From contig CACDFI010000001.1 of NCBI GenBank assembly GCA_902551985.1, forward strand, positions 164,376-228,375: a stretch of DNA of 64,000 nucleotides, read 5' to 3'. The DNA is from an uncultured Pelagibacteraceae bacterium. Its GTDB lineage: Bacteria; Pseudomonadota; Alphaproteobacteria; Pelagibacterales; Pelagibacteraceae. The notes under the pieces are model-generated. The model was not told the origin of the DNA, did no database searches, and saw nothing but the letters and a program-made list of their open reading frames with translations. Both the position numbers and the translations under genes were made by a program. Below, one piece after another: positions 39,939 to 47,937 of the stretch (its first letter is position 1; each line of letters starts with the position of its first letter).

Positions 39939-41115
39939 AGATATTGTAATTCTTGTAGGTGGTTTAGGAACGAGATTAGGTAATCTTACTAAAAACATAC
40001 CAAAACCACTAATTATGATAAATAAAATATCTTTTTTAGATCAATTAATTTGCAAAATAATTAAATACAATTTTAAAAATATATTTTTACTTTGCTCCTA
40101 TAAAAAAGAAAAGTTTTTTATAAAATATAATAATAAATATATTCATAATACAAAAATTAAATGCATTAACGAGGGCAAGCCAAAAGGTACTGGCGGGGCT
40201 TTATTTAAACTAAAAAATAAAATTAAGAATGATTTCATCCTTTTAAATGGAGATACTTTTTTTGATATTGATTACAATAGTTTAATTAGCAAGAAACTTA
40301 AAAAAAAAAGAATTTTTATGTGTATAACAAAAAAAGAAAACACTTTTAATAATGAAAAATTGAATAATTTATCACTTAGAAAAGAACAAATTTATTTTTC
40401 AAAGAAATCAACAAATTTAACTAATGGTGGAATTTATCTTGTTAAAAAAAATGTTTTGAATAAGATAGAGAATAAATATACCTCATTTGAAGATGATATT
40501 TTAAAAAATGAGATTATCAACAAAAGAGTTATAGGAAAATATTTTAATAGAAATTTTATAGATATTGGATCTAAACAGAAATTAAAATTCATAAAAAAAA
40601 AACCTTATATAATTCAAAATAAATGTTTTTTTTTAGATAGAGATGGAGTTGTTAATAAAGAGTGTGGTTATGTAACAAAATTTAAAAGTTTAATTTTTTT
40701 AAAGGGAGTTGATACGGCTATAAAATACTTAAATAAAAAAGGATATTTGGTTATAATAATCACTAATCAGGCAGCAGTCGGAAAAGGTCTTATTACTGAG
40801 TTAAAATTAAATAAAATCCACTCAAAAATGAGAAATAAATTGTATAAAAAAAATGGAGCAATAATTGATGATATTTTTTATGCACCTTACTATAAATACT
40901 CAAAAAAATTAAAATACACAGAAAATCTATATGATAGAAAGCCAAATCCAGGCATGTTTCTAAAGGCTAAAAAGAAATGGAACATAGATCTATCCAAATC
41001 TTTCTATATTGGAGACAAATTAAGTGACAAAATAGCGGCCAAAAGAAGTAAAGTAAAATTTTACTATAAAAACAAATTTTCTTTATATAGACAAATTAGA
41101 AATATTATTAAATGA
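39928..41115 (+). CDS. Fusion: sugar-1-phosphate nucleotidyltransferase (HddC-like) plus heptose-bisphosphate phosphatase (GmhB-like)
   Basis: 395 residues from ATG 39928. Residues 1 to about 225 are a nucleotidyltransferase: IVILVGGLGTRLGNLT, KPKGTGGAL, LLNGDTFFDID. From about 230 comes a HAD phosphatase: FFLDRDGVVNKE (D237 and D239), IITNQAAVGKG, KPNPGMF, FYIGDKLSDK. Together they would dephosphorylate heptose 1,7-bisphosphate and load the 1-phosphate on a nucleotide, two consecutive steps of GDP- or ADP-heptose synthesis. The Cys/His zinc loop of GmhB is absent before KPNPGM. It overlaps hddA by 4 bases. Confidence 0.85.
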   Translation: MKIKDIVILVGGLGTRLGNLTKNIPKPLIMINKISFLDQLICKIIKYNFKNIFLLCSYKKEKFFIKYNNKYIHNTKIKCINEGKPKGTGGALFKLKNKIKNDFILLNGDTFFDIDYNSLISKKLKKKRIFMCITKKENTFNNEKLNNLSLRKEQIYFSKKSTNLTNGGIYLVKKNVLNKIENKYTSFEDDILKNEIINKRVIGKYFNRNFIDIGSKQKLKFIKKKPYIIQNKCFFLDRDGVVNKECGYVTKFKSLIFLKGVDTAIKYLNKKGYLVIIITNQAAVGKGLITELKLNKIHSKMRNKLYKKNGAIIDDIFYAPYYKYSKKLKYTENLYDRKPNPGMFLKAKKKWNIDLSKSFYIGDKLSDKIAAKRSKVKFYYKNKFSLYRQIRNIIK

Positions 41116-42095
41116 TAATTTCAAAAACCCCTTTTAGACTCTCATTATTTGGCGGAGGAACTGATTTTCCCTCATATTATCTTAAAAATGGAGGTTGTGT
41201 AGTAGGGGGTACTATAAATAAATATTGTTATGTCACAGCACGATACCTACCAAATGTCTTTGATTACAAACATCGCATAGTGTGGTCAAGAAACGAAACT
41301 GTTAATAATTATAAACAAATATTCCATCCAACAGTTAGGTCTGTGTTTAAGTTTATGAATATTAAGAAAGGTCTTGAAATTCATTATCAAGGAGATTTGC
41401 AAAAAAATTCTGGACTAGGTACAAGTTCCGCATTTTGCGTTGGTTTATTTAATGCTTTATACAATCTTGAAAATAAACAAGTTTCACGAAAAAAACTTTC
41501 TTTAAATGCAATTCATGTTGAACAAAAAATGTTAAAAGAAAATTGTGGTTCACAAGATCAAATTTGGGCTTCTTTTGGTGGTTTCAATATAATTAGATTT
41601 AAAAAAAACGGAAGTTTTACAGTAAATACAATTAAAAAATCAAAAAAAAATTTAGATAATTTGGACACTAATATGTTTCTTGTTTACACGGGTATAAATA
41701 GATTTTCTGAAGATATTGAAAAGGATAAGATTAAAAATCTTGATAAAAATTTTAAAAATTTAGATAAAATTACTCAAATAACAAATTCTTTTATTAAACA
41801 AATAGATAATAATTTTACTATAGATTTATGTGGTGATTTAATGAGCGAGTATTGGAATATAAAAAAAAAATTATCTAATAAAGTTTCAAACCCTTTTATA
41901 AATGAACTATATGACGAGGGAATAAATAATGGAGCTATTGGAGGTAAAATTATTGGCTCAGGAGGAGGTGGTTTTTTATTATTTTGTTGTAAAAAAAATA
42001 AACAAAAAAAATTTCTTAACGGTTTCAAAAAATTACCTATAATAAGATTTAAATTTACTAACAGAGGATCTGAAATTATTTTTAAGAATAAGTAA
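41112..42095 (+). CDS. hddA: D-glycero-D-manno-heptose 7-phosphate kinase (HddA-like GHMP kinase)
   Basis: 327 residues. GHMP kinase motifs: SKTPFRLSLFGGGTDFPSYY at the start, the ATP loop KNSGLGTSSAFCVGL, and the C-terminal GGKIIGSGGGGFLLF. HddA phosphorylates heptose 7-phosphate at C1, the step before the phosphatase and nucleotidyltransferase encoded upstream. The isomerase gmhA is not visible here. ATGA overlap with the fusion gene. Stop is three bases from that of the convergent integrase. Confidence 0.87.
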   Translation: MIISKTPFRLSLFGGGTDFPSYYLKNGGCVVGGTINKYCYVTARYLPNVFDYKHRIVWSRNETVNNYKQIFHPTVRSVFKFMNIKKGLEIHYQGDLQKNSGLGTSSAFCVGLFNALYNLENKQVSRKKLSLNAIHVEQKMLKENCGSQDQIWASFGGFNIIRFKKNGSFTVNTIKKSKKNLDNLDTNMFLVYTGINRFSEDIEKDKIKNLDKNFKNLDKITQITNSFIKQIDNNFTIDLCGDLMSEYWNIKKKLSNKVSNPFINELYDEGINNGAIGGKIIGSGGGGFLLFCCKKNKQKKFLNGFKKLPIIRFKFTNRGSEIIFKNK

Positions 42096-42097
42096 TT

Positions 42098-43051
42098 TTA
42101 TATTTTTATTTTATTTAATGCGTTATTTTTAAATAAATTTGCCTCTCTAATATATCTTCTAACCATTTGAGTTGATTTATGACCTGTCATAGCCATTATG
42201 CTCCTCTCATCAGCACCAGATTCGGCGGCAACAGTTGCAAACCCTGATCTTAAACTATGGCCTGCAAAATGTTTATTTTCGATACCTGCTAAGTTCAAAT
42301 ATTCTTTCATTAATAATACTACAGATTGGTCTGTTAATCTTTTATGTGACAGTGATAAGCCCTTAGAAAATCTTCTAAAAATAGGTCCAGAATTAATTTT
42401 AGATATTTCTAACCATTTTTGTAAGTTTTTAACAGGACAATAAATTTCATTATTGAAGTAGGGCAGTCCTTTAATCATTCCTTCACCAAATTGGTCGGTT
42501 TTTGATCTTTTAATGGTGATTTTGAGCCCCTCCGGAACAAATTCTAAGTCTTCATGATCAATTGAGATAAGCTCCGTTCTTCTAAAACCACCCCCAAAAC
42601 CAATTAATATTATTGACTTGTCTCTTAATTTTTTAATTTCATCAATTTTTTGTTCATTTATTACATTAATAATTAATTTTAAATGATTGATTAATAACGG
42701 TTTTTTTCCTTTTTGTATGCTACCTTTTACTCTTCTTATGCCCATTAAATTCTCAACAATTATTGGATGTTTTGTATCTAAATAATGCCCTTTAAACTTA
42801 TGAACCATGCTTATAGATACAAGTCTTCTACGTAAAGTACTAATTTTTGAATTTTTAGATAGATGGGTTATGTATAAAGAAACAATTTTTGGGTCAGATG
42901 GCAAAGATTTAAACCCATGTTTTGCACAAAAAGCCCCAAAATCTTTAAAATCTGATTTATATGCTCTTAATGTGTTATTTGCTTTAGAGCTTTTGAGATT
43001 ATTTAAAGTTGCCTCATGAAGTGTTTTTATATCTGTAGTTAGTTCACTCAT
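42098..43051 (-). CDS. Tyrosine recombinase / site-specific integrase
   Basis: 317 residues. An N-terminal SAM-like core-binding domain (TLRAYKSDFKDFGAFC) precedes the catalytic domain with R157 (GFRRTEL), K184, H265 and R268 (GHSLRSGFA), H291 (GHKS) and nucleophile Y300 (VRRYIREA). All active-site residues are present, so it may work. It is not XerC or XerD, which read HxLRHTFAT. It sits at the edge of the glycan island and just downstream of a 13-7-13 bp inverted repeat that may be its site. The target is unknown. Confidence 0.92.
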   Translation of the reverse strand: MSELTTDIKTLHEATLNNLKSSKANNTLRAYKSDFKDFGAFCAKHGFKSLPSDPKIVSLYITHLSKNSKISTLRRRLVSISMVHKFKGHYLDTKHPIIVENLMGIRRVKGSIQKGKKPLLINHLKLIINVINEQKIDEIKKLRDKSIILIGFGGGFRRTELISIDHEDLEFVPEGLKITIKRSKTDQFGEGMIKGLPYFNNEIYCPVKNLQKWLEISKINSGPIFRRFSKGLSLSHKRLTDQSVVLLMKEYLNLAGIENKHFAGHSLRSGFATVAAESGADERSIMAMTGHKSTQMVRRYIREANLFKNNALNKIKI

Positions 43052-43055
43052 ATAT

Positions 43056-43088
43056 TTACTATTGATAACAATTAATTATCACTAGTAA
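43056..43088. other. Inverted repeat resembling a tyrosine-recombinase core site (or integrase operator)
   Basis: TTACTATTGATAA (43056-43068), spacer CAATTAA (43069-43075), TTATCACTAGTAA (43076-43088). The arms match at 12 of 13 positions when the right arm is reverse-complemented. Paired 11-13 bp arms around a 6-8 bp spacer, with inner ends ATAA and TTAT, are the layout of attP-core and dif-like sites. It lies five bases upstream of the integrase start, so it could instead be an operator for that gene. No second copy was found in the window. Confidence 0.5.
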
Positions 43089-43136
43089 TAATATAACTCA
43101 TTTTACATGTCAAGCATTTAATGTAAAAGATTTTTA

Positions 43137-43301
43137 ATGCCTAAATATGTAATTATAGGTCTTATTGTTGTAATTGGAACGTTCCTAATTATGAATTACT
43201 GGCCGAAACTAACAGAACAAACTAAAAATCGAATTTTAATGGTTATTTTTGGCATCTTTTTCATAAGCATATTTATTCTATTATTTTTATTAATGTTTTG
43301 A
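43137..43301 (+). CDS. Small two-helix membrane protein
   Basis: 54 residues from ATG 43137. Hydrophobic segments cover about 5-20 and 34-54, joined by NYWPKLTEQTKNR, a topology with both ends on the same side. No family is recognised. It is followed after six bases by the DUF2938-like gene, whose ribosome site GAGG overlaps its stop, suggesting coupled translation. Supported by ORF position and hydrophobic pattern only; it could be non-coding. Confidence 0.5.
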   Translation: MPKYVIIGLIVVIGTFLIMNYWPKLTEQTKNRILMVIFGIFFISIFILLFLLMF

Positions 43302-43307
43302 GGTAAA

Positions 43308-43781
43308 TTGATCGATATTTTAAGCATTCTTGTAGCTGGTATATTTTCTTGCATAATTTTGGATATTCTGGGTTATTTACTTAAATTATTAGGTATTCCT
43401 GAGCCATCCTGGGGAATTGTTGGTAGGTGGACCTATTATATGCTTAAAAATGGATCCTTTAACAATCCAAATATAGCCCAAATGCAAACTATTAAATATG
43501 AGGTTTTATTGGGATGGATTTTTCACTACTATGTATCAATTTGTTGGGCTTTGATATATTATTTTTTCTTTATACAAATAGGCTTAAAAATGACCTATTT
43601 TTCAGGCTTTATTTTTGGAGCTCTTACAACTTTAGCACCATTACTAATATTTTTGCCTTTTACTGGACAAGGTATATTTGCAATAAATACAGATATACCG
43701 GTTAAAACCTCTATTATGTTCTTGATACGTCACTCAATTTATGGAATTGCTATGTATGAGGGTTTTAGATGGTTTACTTAA
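43308..43781 (+). CDS. DUF2938 family membrane protein
   Basis: 157 residues from TTG at 43308 with GAGG five bases before. Hydrophobic segments near 5-28, 70-92, 98-118 and 135-150. Motifs IPEPSWGIVGRWTYYMLKNGSF, EVLLGWIFHYYVSICWALIYY and RHSIYGIAMYEGF match the pattern I associate with DUF2938. Function is unknown. It lies between an integrase and a structured RNA, in an accessory segment. Confidence 0.65.
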   Translation: MIDILSILVAGIFSCIILDILGYLLKLLGIPEPSWGIVGRWTYYMLKNGSFNNPNIAQMQTIKYEVLLGWIFHYYVSICWALIYYFFFIQIGLKMTYFSGFIFGALTTLAPLLIFLPFTGQGIFAINTDIPVKTSIMFLIRHSIYGIAMYEGFRWFT

Positions 43782-43857
43782 AGCTTTAGATTTAGTTATC
43801 CCCACTATTCTACCCTGTTAAAAACGCACAAAATTCAACAATAAAGTGATACATACA

Positions 43858-44070
43858 ACCTACTCTATCTGATAATGTTTAAAATGAATTAAGAGGCAAC
43901 TCTTAACTGACCAGCTGGGGAAAAACCGAGAGGTTCAAGCCCAGAGGGCAGAAAGCTCTACAGAGTAGCGCTAAAATAGTAGAGTGGAAGGCATGGCGGT
44001 AGCGCATAAAACGACGTGCCAAAAACTACTGTTCTTTGTGCCTGAAAAGGTACAAGGAAACAGGGTTTTC
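43858..44070 (+). ncRNA. Candidate structured RNA of unknown family, upstream of ogt
   Basis: A GC-rich stretch without an ORF in a very AT-rich region. Visible structures: TTAAGAG-GCAA-CTCTTAA (43889-43906), a 7-bp stem with a GNRA loop. Stem CTGGG/CCCAG (43915-43919 with 43940-43944) encloses AACC-GAGA-GGTT (43924-43935), a second GNRA loop. AGTAG/CTACT (43978-43982 with 44026-44030) encloses GGCATG/CGTGCC (43990-43995 with 44015-44020). GCGCTA (43968-43973) can pair with TAGCGC (44000-44005) as a pseudoknot. CTACTCT (43860-43866) matches AGAGTAG (43962-43968), an alternative pairing. GNRA loops exist only on the plus strand. Ends are approximate. It does not match tmRNA, RNase P, SRP, 6S or riboswitches I know. 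Confidence 0.6.
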
Positions 44071-44077
44071 TCGTGTT

Positions 44078-44353
44078 ATGATTCTTAAAGGCACTAAATT
44101 TCAATTGAAAGTTTGGAATTATCTTAAAAAAATACCAAAAGGCCAGATACGGACTTATTCTGATATAGCAAAGGCTATAAATAAACCAAAATCAGTGAGA
44201 GCTGTGGCAAATGCAGTAGGAAAGAACCCATATGCCCCAAAAATACCTTGTCACCGGGTAATCAGGTCGGACGGTTCATTGGGCGGCTATTCAGGTAAAG
44301 GTGGGATAAATACTAAGAGAAAATTACTCAAATCTGAAGGTATTTTGCTCTAA
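44078..44353 (+). CDS. ogt: Short Ogt-like methylated-DNA-protein cysteine methyltransferase (C-terminal domain only)
   Basis: 91 residues from ATG 44078. It covers just the DNA-binding/active-site domain: GTKFQLKVWNYLKKIPKG, TYSDIAKAINKP, RAVANAVGKNP and the alkyl acceptor C58 in IPCHRVIRSDG. Full Ogt proteins are about 160-180 residues. The N-terminal domain is missing, and the preceding DNA is the GC-rich RNA-like region rather than coding sequence. Upstream in-frame codons from 44036 give no family match. It could repair O6-alkylguanine or be a degenerate form. Confidence 0.83.
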   Translation: MILKGTKFQLKVWNYLKKIPKGQIRTYSDIAKAINKPKSVRAVANAVGKNPYAPKIPCHRVIRSDGSLGGYSGKGGINTKRKLLKSEGILL

Positions 44354-44355
44354 AA

Positions 44356-44386
44356 ATGTTGAAAAACAACGTCTTTTGTTTGTTTT
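44356..44386 (+). terminator. Weak intrinsic terminator after ogt
   Basis: ATGTTG-AAAAA-CAACGT (44356-44372), a 6-bp stem with one wobble pair, starts two bases after the ogt stop codon and is followed by CTTTTGTTTGTTTT. The stem is AT-rich, so termination would be modest. Confidence 0.45.
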
Positions 44387-44428
44387 ACTATATTTAGTAA
44401 TTTTTTTTTAATATCACCTATAAGTTGC

Positions 44429-44476
44429 ACCACAAAATCGAAAATACTTAAATTAGAGGGTATTTTGGCCTTTTAA
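44429..44476 (+). pseudogene. Remnant of a second Ogt C-terminus
   Basis: Reading from 44429 the translation TTKSKILKLEGILAF ends at TAA. It parallels the Ogt tail NTKRKLLKSEGILL at about ten of thirteen residues, and the DNA around 44441-44467 closely resembles that near 44325-44350. It has no start and no upstream body, so it looks like a decayed tandem copy. It is too short to exclude chance entirely. Confidence 0.45.
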
Positions 44477-44865
44477 ATGCTATATTCTATTTTTGCAGAG
44501 CTAATAAAAAATCCCCGTTGGTTAAAAAAAAATATTGATTTTAGTATTTAAATAATTGCAAAGAAATATTCTTTAAATGTTAGATATTAATAAAATTAGC
44601 ATATTTACTTACTTTTTTAAGGGTCTAAATTATTAAATTTAAGGTTTTATAATATTAGCAAATAAATAAGATAAATTCCCTACTCTATTTAATTAAATCC
44701 TATGAATCATAAGAAAAAATAATATATTTAATTATTATAAATAAATTCAATCAATGTGTTATTAATATTTAAGATAAACATTTTTAAAATATAAATAAAA
44801 ATATACAATAATAACAATAGTTTATATTAATTTATTTAAGTATTAGTTGAATATATTAGTAAGTT
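44477..44865. other. AT-rich gene-free stretch
   Basis: About 390 bases between the ogt remnant and the convergent permease gene. Base composition is extremely AT-rich with many short A and T runs. I see no ORF of note, tRNA, repeat array or clear promoter. It may be decayed island sequence. Confidence 0.6.
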
Positions 44866-45726
44866 TTACTTACCTAAATAAAGCTTGGATAAATAATACT
44901 CTCTTCTTGATATATATAAACCACAAAGAACAATTATAAAAAGGCCTAAATAAGTCCAATTATCTGGAAATTCATTAAATATATAAAAACTAAGCAAAAT
45001 ATTAGTGATAATTTCAGTATAGCCAAGAGGAGCCAATTTAGAGGCATCTGCTAATTTTAAAGATAAAATTATAAAAAGATGTGCAATTGCAGCTATAAAA
45101 CCAATTAAAACCATCATAATCCATTGGCTATTAGATGGTTGTATCCAGACACCTGGCATAAAGAAAGTCATTACTATAGTCCCTACTGTTCCAGCAAATA
45201 ACAAAGTCAGAAGAGAGTTATCAGAAGAGCTTAATTTTCTAGTGATGATTAAATAAAAACCATAACAAATACCATTACCTAAAGCAGCTAAAGTTGCTAA
45301 ATTAATCTCTATAAATCCAGGTCTGATTACGATTAAGGTGCCTATAAAACCCATTGATACTGCAGTCCATCTTCTTAAACCCACCTTTTCATTAAGAAAA
45401 AAAGGTGACATTGCAGTAACACATATAGGAGCAACAAATGCTAGCGTAAGTGCTTTTGGTAATGAAATTTCAGAAATTGCAAAAAAGAATAAATAAGTAG
45501 AAAAGACAAAAATCAACCCTCTTATCAATTGGAGTAAAGGTTTTTTACTCCAAACTAAAGATTTTCTATCAAAAATAAGCATTATTAAAAGAGCAAAAAC
45601 AACTGTAAAAAAATATCTAGCCCAAGTAATTTGCAAAACATCCATAGAAGAGCTTAAATATTTAGCAAAAGCATCCATAAAAGGAACAATCATCCAAGCA
45701 GATGCATTGAGTATCACAGCCTTCAT
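44866..45726 (-). CDS. EamA/DMT superfamily transporter
   Basis: 286 residues, about ten membrane segments in two EamA repeats. ITWARYFFTVVFALLIM and KALTLAFVAPICVTAMSPFF in the first half and KLADASKLAPLGYTEIITNI in the second are characteristic. These permeases export or import small metabolites; the substrate is unknown. The gene precedes two other minus-strand membrane and biosynthetic genes, separated from the next by 16 bp. Confidence 0.88.
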   Translation of the reverse strand: MKAVILNASAWMIVPFMDAFAKYLSSSMDVLQITWARYFFTVVFALLIMLIFDRKSLVWSKKPLLQLIRGLIFVFSTYLFFFAISEISLPKALTLAFVAPICVTAMSPFFLNEKVGLRRWTAVSMGFIGTLIVIRPGFIEINLATLAALGNGICYGFYLIITRKLSSSDNSLLTLLFAGTVGTIVMTFFMPGVWIQPSNSQWIMMVLIGFIAAIAHLFIILSLKLADASKLAPLGYTEIITNILLSFYIFNEFPDNWTYLGLFIIVLCGLYISRREYYLSKLYLGK

Positions 45727-45742
45727 AAGTGAAGCATAGCTC

Positions 45743-46642
45743 TTAATTAAAGTATTTTAAAGCGAAGAATACAGTTATTGGGACTGTTACTAAAGACATC
45801 AAAGTTGAAACAACAATTGTACTAGAAATATTATCTACAATTTCTTTTGGAGAGTACATAGAAGCAACTAAATAACAAAGAATGGCACTAGGCATCGATG
45901 ATTGTATTAATAAAACTCCTGCTGCAAAGCCAGATAAATTAAAAAAAGATATCAGAGCAAAACCAATTAAAGGACCTATAATAACTCTTCCAGTGGATGT
46001 AATTAAAGCGTCCTTAAATGAAAAAACTTTCATTTGTGTTAGAGAGACACCTAGAGACATTAAAATCATTACAATCATTCCGTAAGCTAAAAGCATAACA
46101 GTATTCAAAATAAATATTGGTAAAGGTATTTCGTAATATAGAAATAGGATTGTTGCAATTATTGCATAAAATGATGGGCTTTTAACTATTACATTTAGAT
46201 CAAATTCTCTTTTAGCCAGAAAAATATTCAGAGTGAAATGCAGTAAAACAACTAATGATGATATAGCAGCGGCTATTCCCATACCAAGTTTTCCATATGC
46301 AAACAAACATATTGGGATACCCATATTACCAGTATTAGGTAGAAAAAATGTTGGTAATTCTCTAAGATAATCTTTTTTCATTAATAATAGAAAAATTAAT
46401 CCAACGATCAAAAAAGAAGTCAAAAGAATAATAGCGTATAAAAAATACTCAGAGAACATTGCAAAAGTTACACCACTAGCTGATATAGAAAATATTACTA
46501 TAGATGGTGTACCGAAATTAGCCGAATAAGTCGTTATAAAAGATGTATCAAAATTTGGATTTTTTTTACCAAGAAAGTAACCAATACCTACAATAAAAAA
46601 AACTGGAAATAGAACTTCAAAAAGTTTGATATAAAGTTCCAT
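45743..46642 (-). CDS. AEC (auxin efflux carrier) family transporter
   Basis: 299 residues, about ten membrane helices. FFIVGIGYFLGKKNPN at the start, FFLPNTGNMGIPICLFAYG, and IQSSMPSAILCYLVASMY near the end are AEC/Mem_trans features, including the broken-helix NTGNMGIP and SSMPSA motifs. Relatives export malonate or other organic acids. Its start shares a base with the hom stop (TAATG), so it is likely in the hom operon; an amino-acid-related export role is possible but unproven. Confidence 0.85.
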   Translation of the reverse strand: MELYIKLFEVLFPVFFIVGIGYFLGKKNPNFDTSFITTYSANFGTPSIVIFSISASGVTFAMFSEYFLYAIILLTSFLIVGLIFLLLMKKDYLRELPTFFLPNTGNMGIPICLFAYGKLGMGIAAAISSLVVLLHFTLNIFLAKREFDLNVIVKSPSFYAIIATILFLYYEIPLPIFILNTVMLLAYGMIVMILMSLGVSLTQMKVFSFKDALITSTGRVIIGPLIGFALISFFNLSGFAAGVLLIQSSMPSAILCYLVASMYSPKEIVDNISSTIVVSTLMSLVTVPITVFFALKYFN

Positions 46643-47937
46643 TAAAATAATCTTATTAATACTGGATTTTTAATTATGTTTCGATTTAATTTAAAAGATT
46701 TAATACATTTCTGAGAACTTAATTCATTTGCATTGTGAGTAATAATTACAATTGATGCTGTTTTTTTTTTACTATTTGGTATCTGGATAATTCTTTGAAT
46801 TGATATTTTATAGTTTGCAAAAATTTTTGTAATAGATGACAGAACTCCAGGTTTATCTTTAACTTCTAGTCTTACATACAGTGAATTGGATGAAATATCT
46901 TTGTTAAAAATTTTTGGTTTTTGTCTTTTTGTTCTAGTAATTCCAAAAGGAAATTTTATATTTCCTCTTAAAATAGACAACAGGTCTGACATTATCGCAG
47001 ATGATGTTGGTCCAGGCCCTGCCCCTTCACCTTGTAAAACACTTTCGCCTATTGGTGATCCATTTAAAATTACAGCATTCATCACACCACTAACATTTCC
47101 GATATAAGTGTCTTTATTAACCATGCAGGGATGAACTCTCTCAAAAATACTATTTTTAATAATCTCTGTAATGCCAAGCAATTTAATTCTAAAGTTTAAC
47201 TGATTGGCTATTTCAATGTCTTTTAATTCAATATTTTCTATACCTTCCATCAAACAGTTTGATTTTGAAATTTTTTTATTAAATGCTAATGAAGAAAGTA
47301 TTTTTATTTTTGCCAAAGCATCGTATCCATTTAAATCTAATTTAGGATTTCCAGGTTCAGCATAACCGAGGTTCTGAGCTTTTTTTAATACACTAACAAA
47401 ACTATCTTTAGTTTTTTCCATCTCTGATAAAATATAATTACATGTGCCATTAAGAATTCCATATACTTTTGTTATTTTATTAGTTGCAAGACCTTCTTTT
47501 ATAGTTCTAATTATTGGTATACCTCCAGCCACAGATGCTTCGAATTCTAAATTTACTTTATTTTTTTCAGCTAATTCACCAAGCTTATCTCCATGTTTAG
47601 ATATGAGTGCTTTATTTGGTGTAATAACATGAATTTTATTTTTTAAAGCGGTTTCAATAACTTTCTTTGATATTCCATCTGATAAACCGATTGCTTCGAT
47701 TATTATATGAAGATTTTTTATTTTTAAAATATCTAAAGGGTTTGAGTAAAATATTTTTTTGTTTATTTTAAATTTTCTTTTTTTGTTTTTATTTTTAGCC
47801 GAGATCCCAACAACTTTTATTTTCTTTCCAGTCTTAATTTCAATATCTTTTTTTTTAATATTTAACTCATTGTATACATATAATCCTATTTGACCTAGAC
47901 CGATTACAGCAATATTTATATTTTTACTCATTTTCAT
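46642..47937 (-). CDS. hom: Homoserine dehydrogenase
   Basis: 431 residues. The NAD(P) loop GLGQIGLY (13-20), ITPNKAL (105-111) and NGTCNYIL (163-170), with a long GEGAGPGPTSSAIMSDLL-like catalytic segment, identify it. A C-terminal ACT domain starts near 350 (LYVRLEVKDKPGVLSSIT), suggesting allosteric control. It reduces aspartate semialdehyde to homoserine, the precursor of threonine and of O-acetylhomoserine used by the MetY enzymes in this window. Start ATG 47937 in a TAATG overlap with the small lipoprotein. Confidence 0.95.
   Translation of the reverse strand: MKMSKNINIAVIGLGQIGLYVYNELNIKKKDIEIKTGKKIKVVGISAKNKNKKRKFKINKKIFYSNPLDILKIKNLHIIIEAIGLSDGISKKVIETALKNKIHVITPNKALISKHGDKLGELAEKNKVNLEFEASVAGGIPIIRTIKEGLATNKITKVYGILNGTCNYILSEMEKTKDSFVSVLKKAQNLGYAEPGNPKLDLNGYDALAKIKILSSLAFNKKISKSNCLMEGIENIELKDIEIANQLNFRIKLLGITEIIKNSIFERVHPCMVNKDTYIGNVSGVMNAVILNGSPIGESVLQGEGAGPGPTSSAIMSDLLSILRGNIKFPFGITRTKRQKPKIFNKDISSNSLYVRLEVKDKPGVLSSITKIFANYKISIQRIIQIPNSKKKTASIVIITHNANELSSQKCIKSFKLNRNIIKNPVLIRLF

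Noticed and set aside
42098-43051. Integrase as XerC/XerD or an integron integrase
   Set aside because: The active-site segment reads HSLRSGF rather than HxLRHTFAT, and no attC-like array or extra IntI helix is present.
43858-44070. Possible group I or II intron, tmRNA or RNase P RNA
   Set aside because: The conserved core sequences of those RNAs (group II domain V, RNase P core, tmRNA tRNA-like end) are absent, and the length is too small.
44036-44077. N-terminal extension of ogt from 44036
   Set aside because: The 14 added residues lie in the RNA-like region and do not resemble Ogt.
43859-44688. Direct repeat CCTACTCTAT at 43859-43868 and 44679-44688, apparently flanking the RNA and ogt
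   Set aside because: The same string also occurs inside the alpha/beta hydrolase gene near 52182, and a 10-base match over about 1 kb is expected by chance in such biased DNA.
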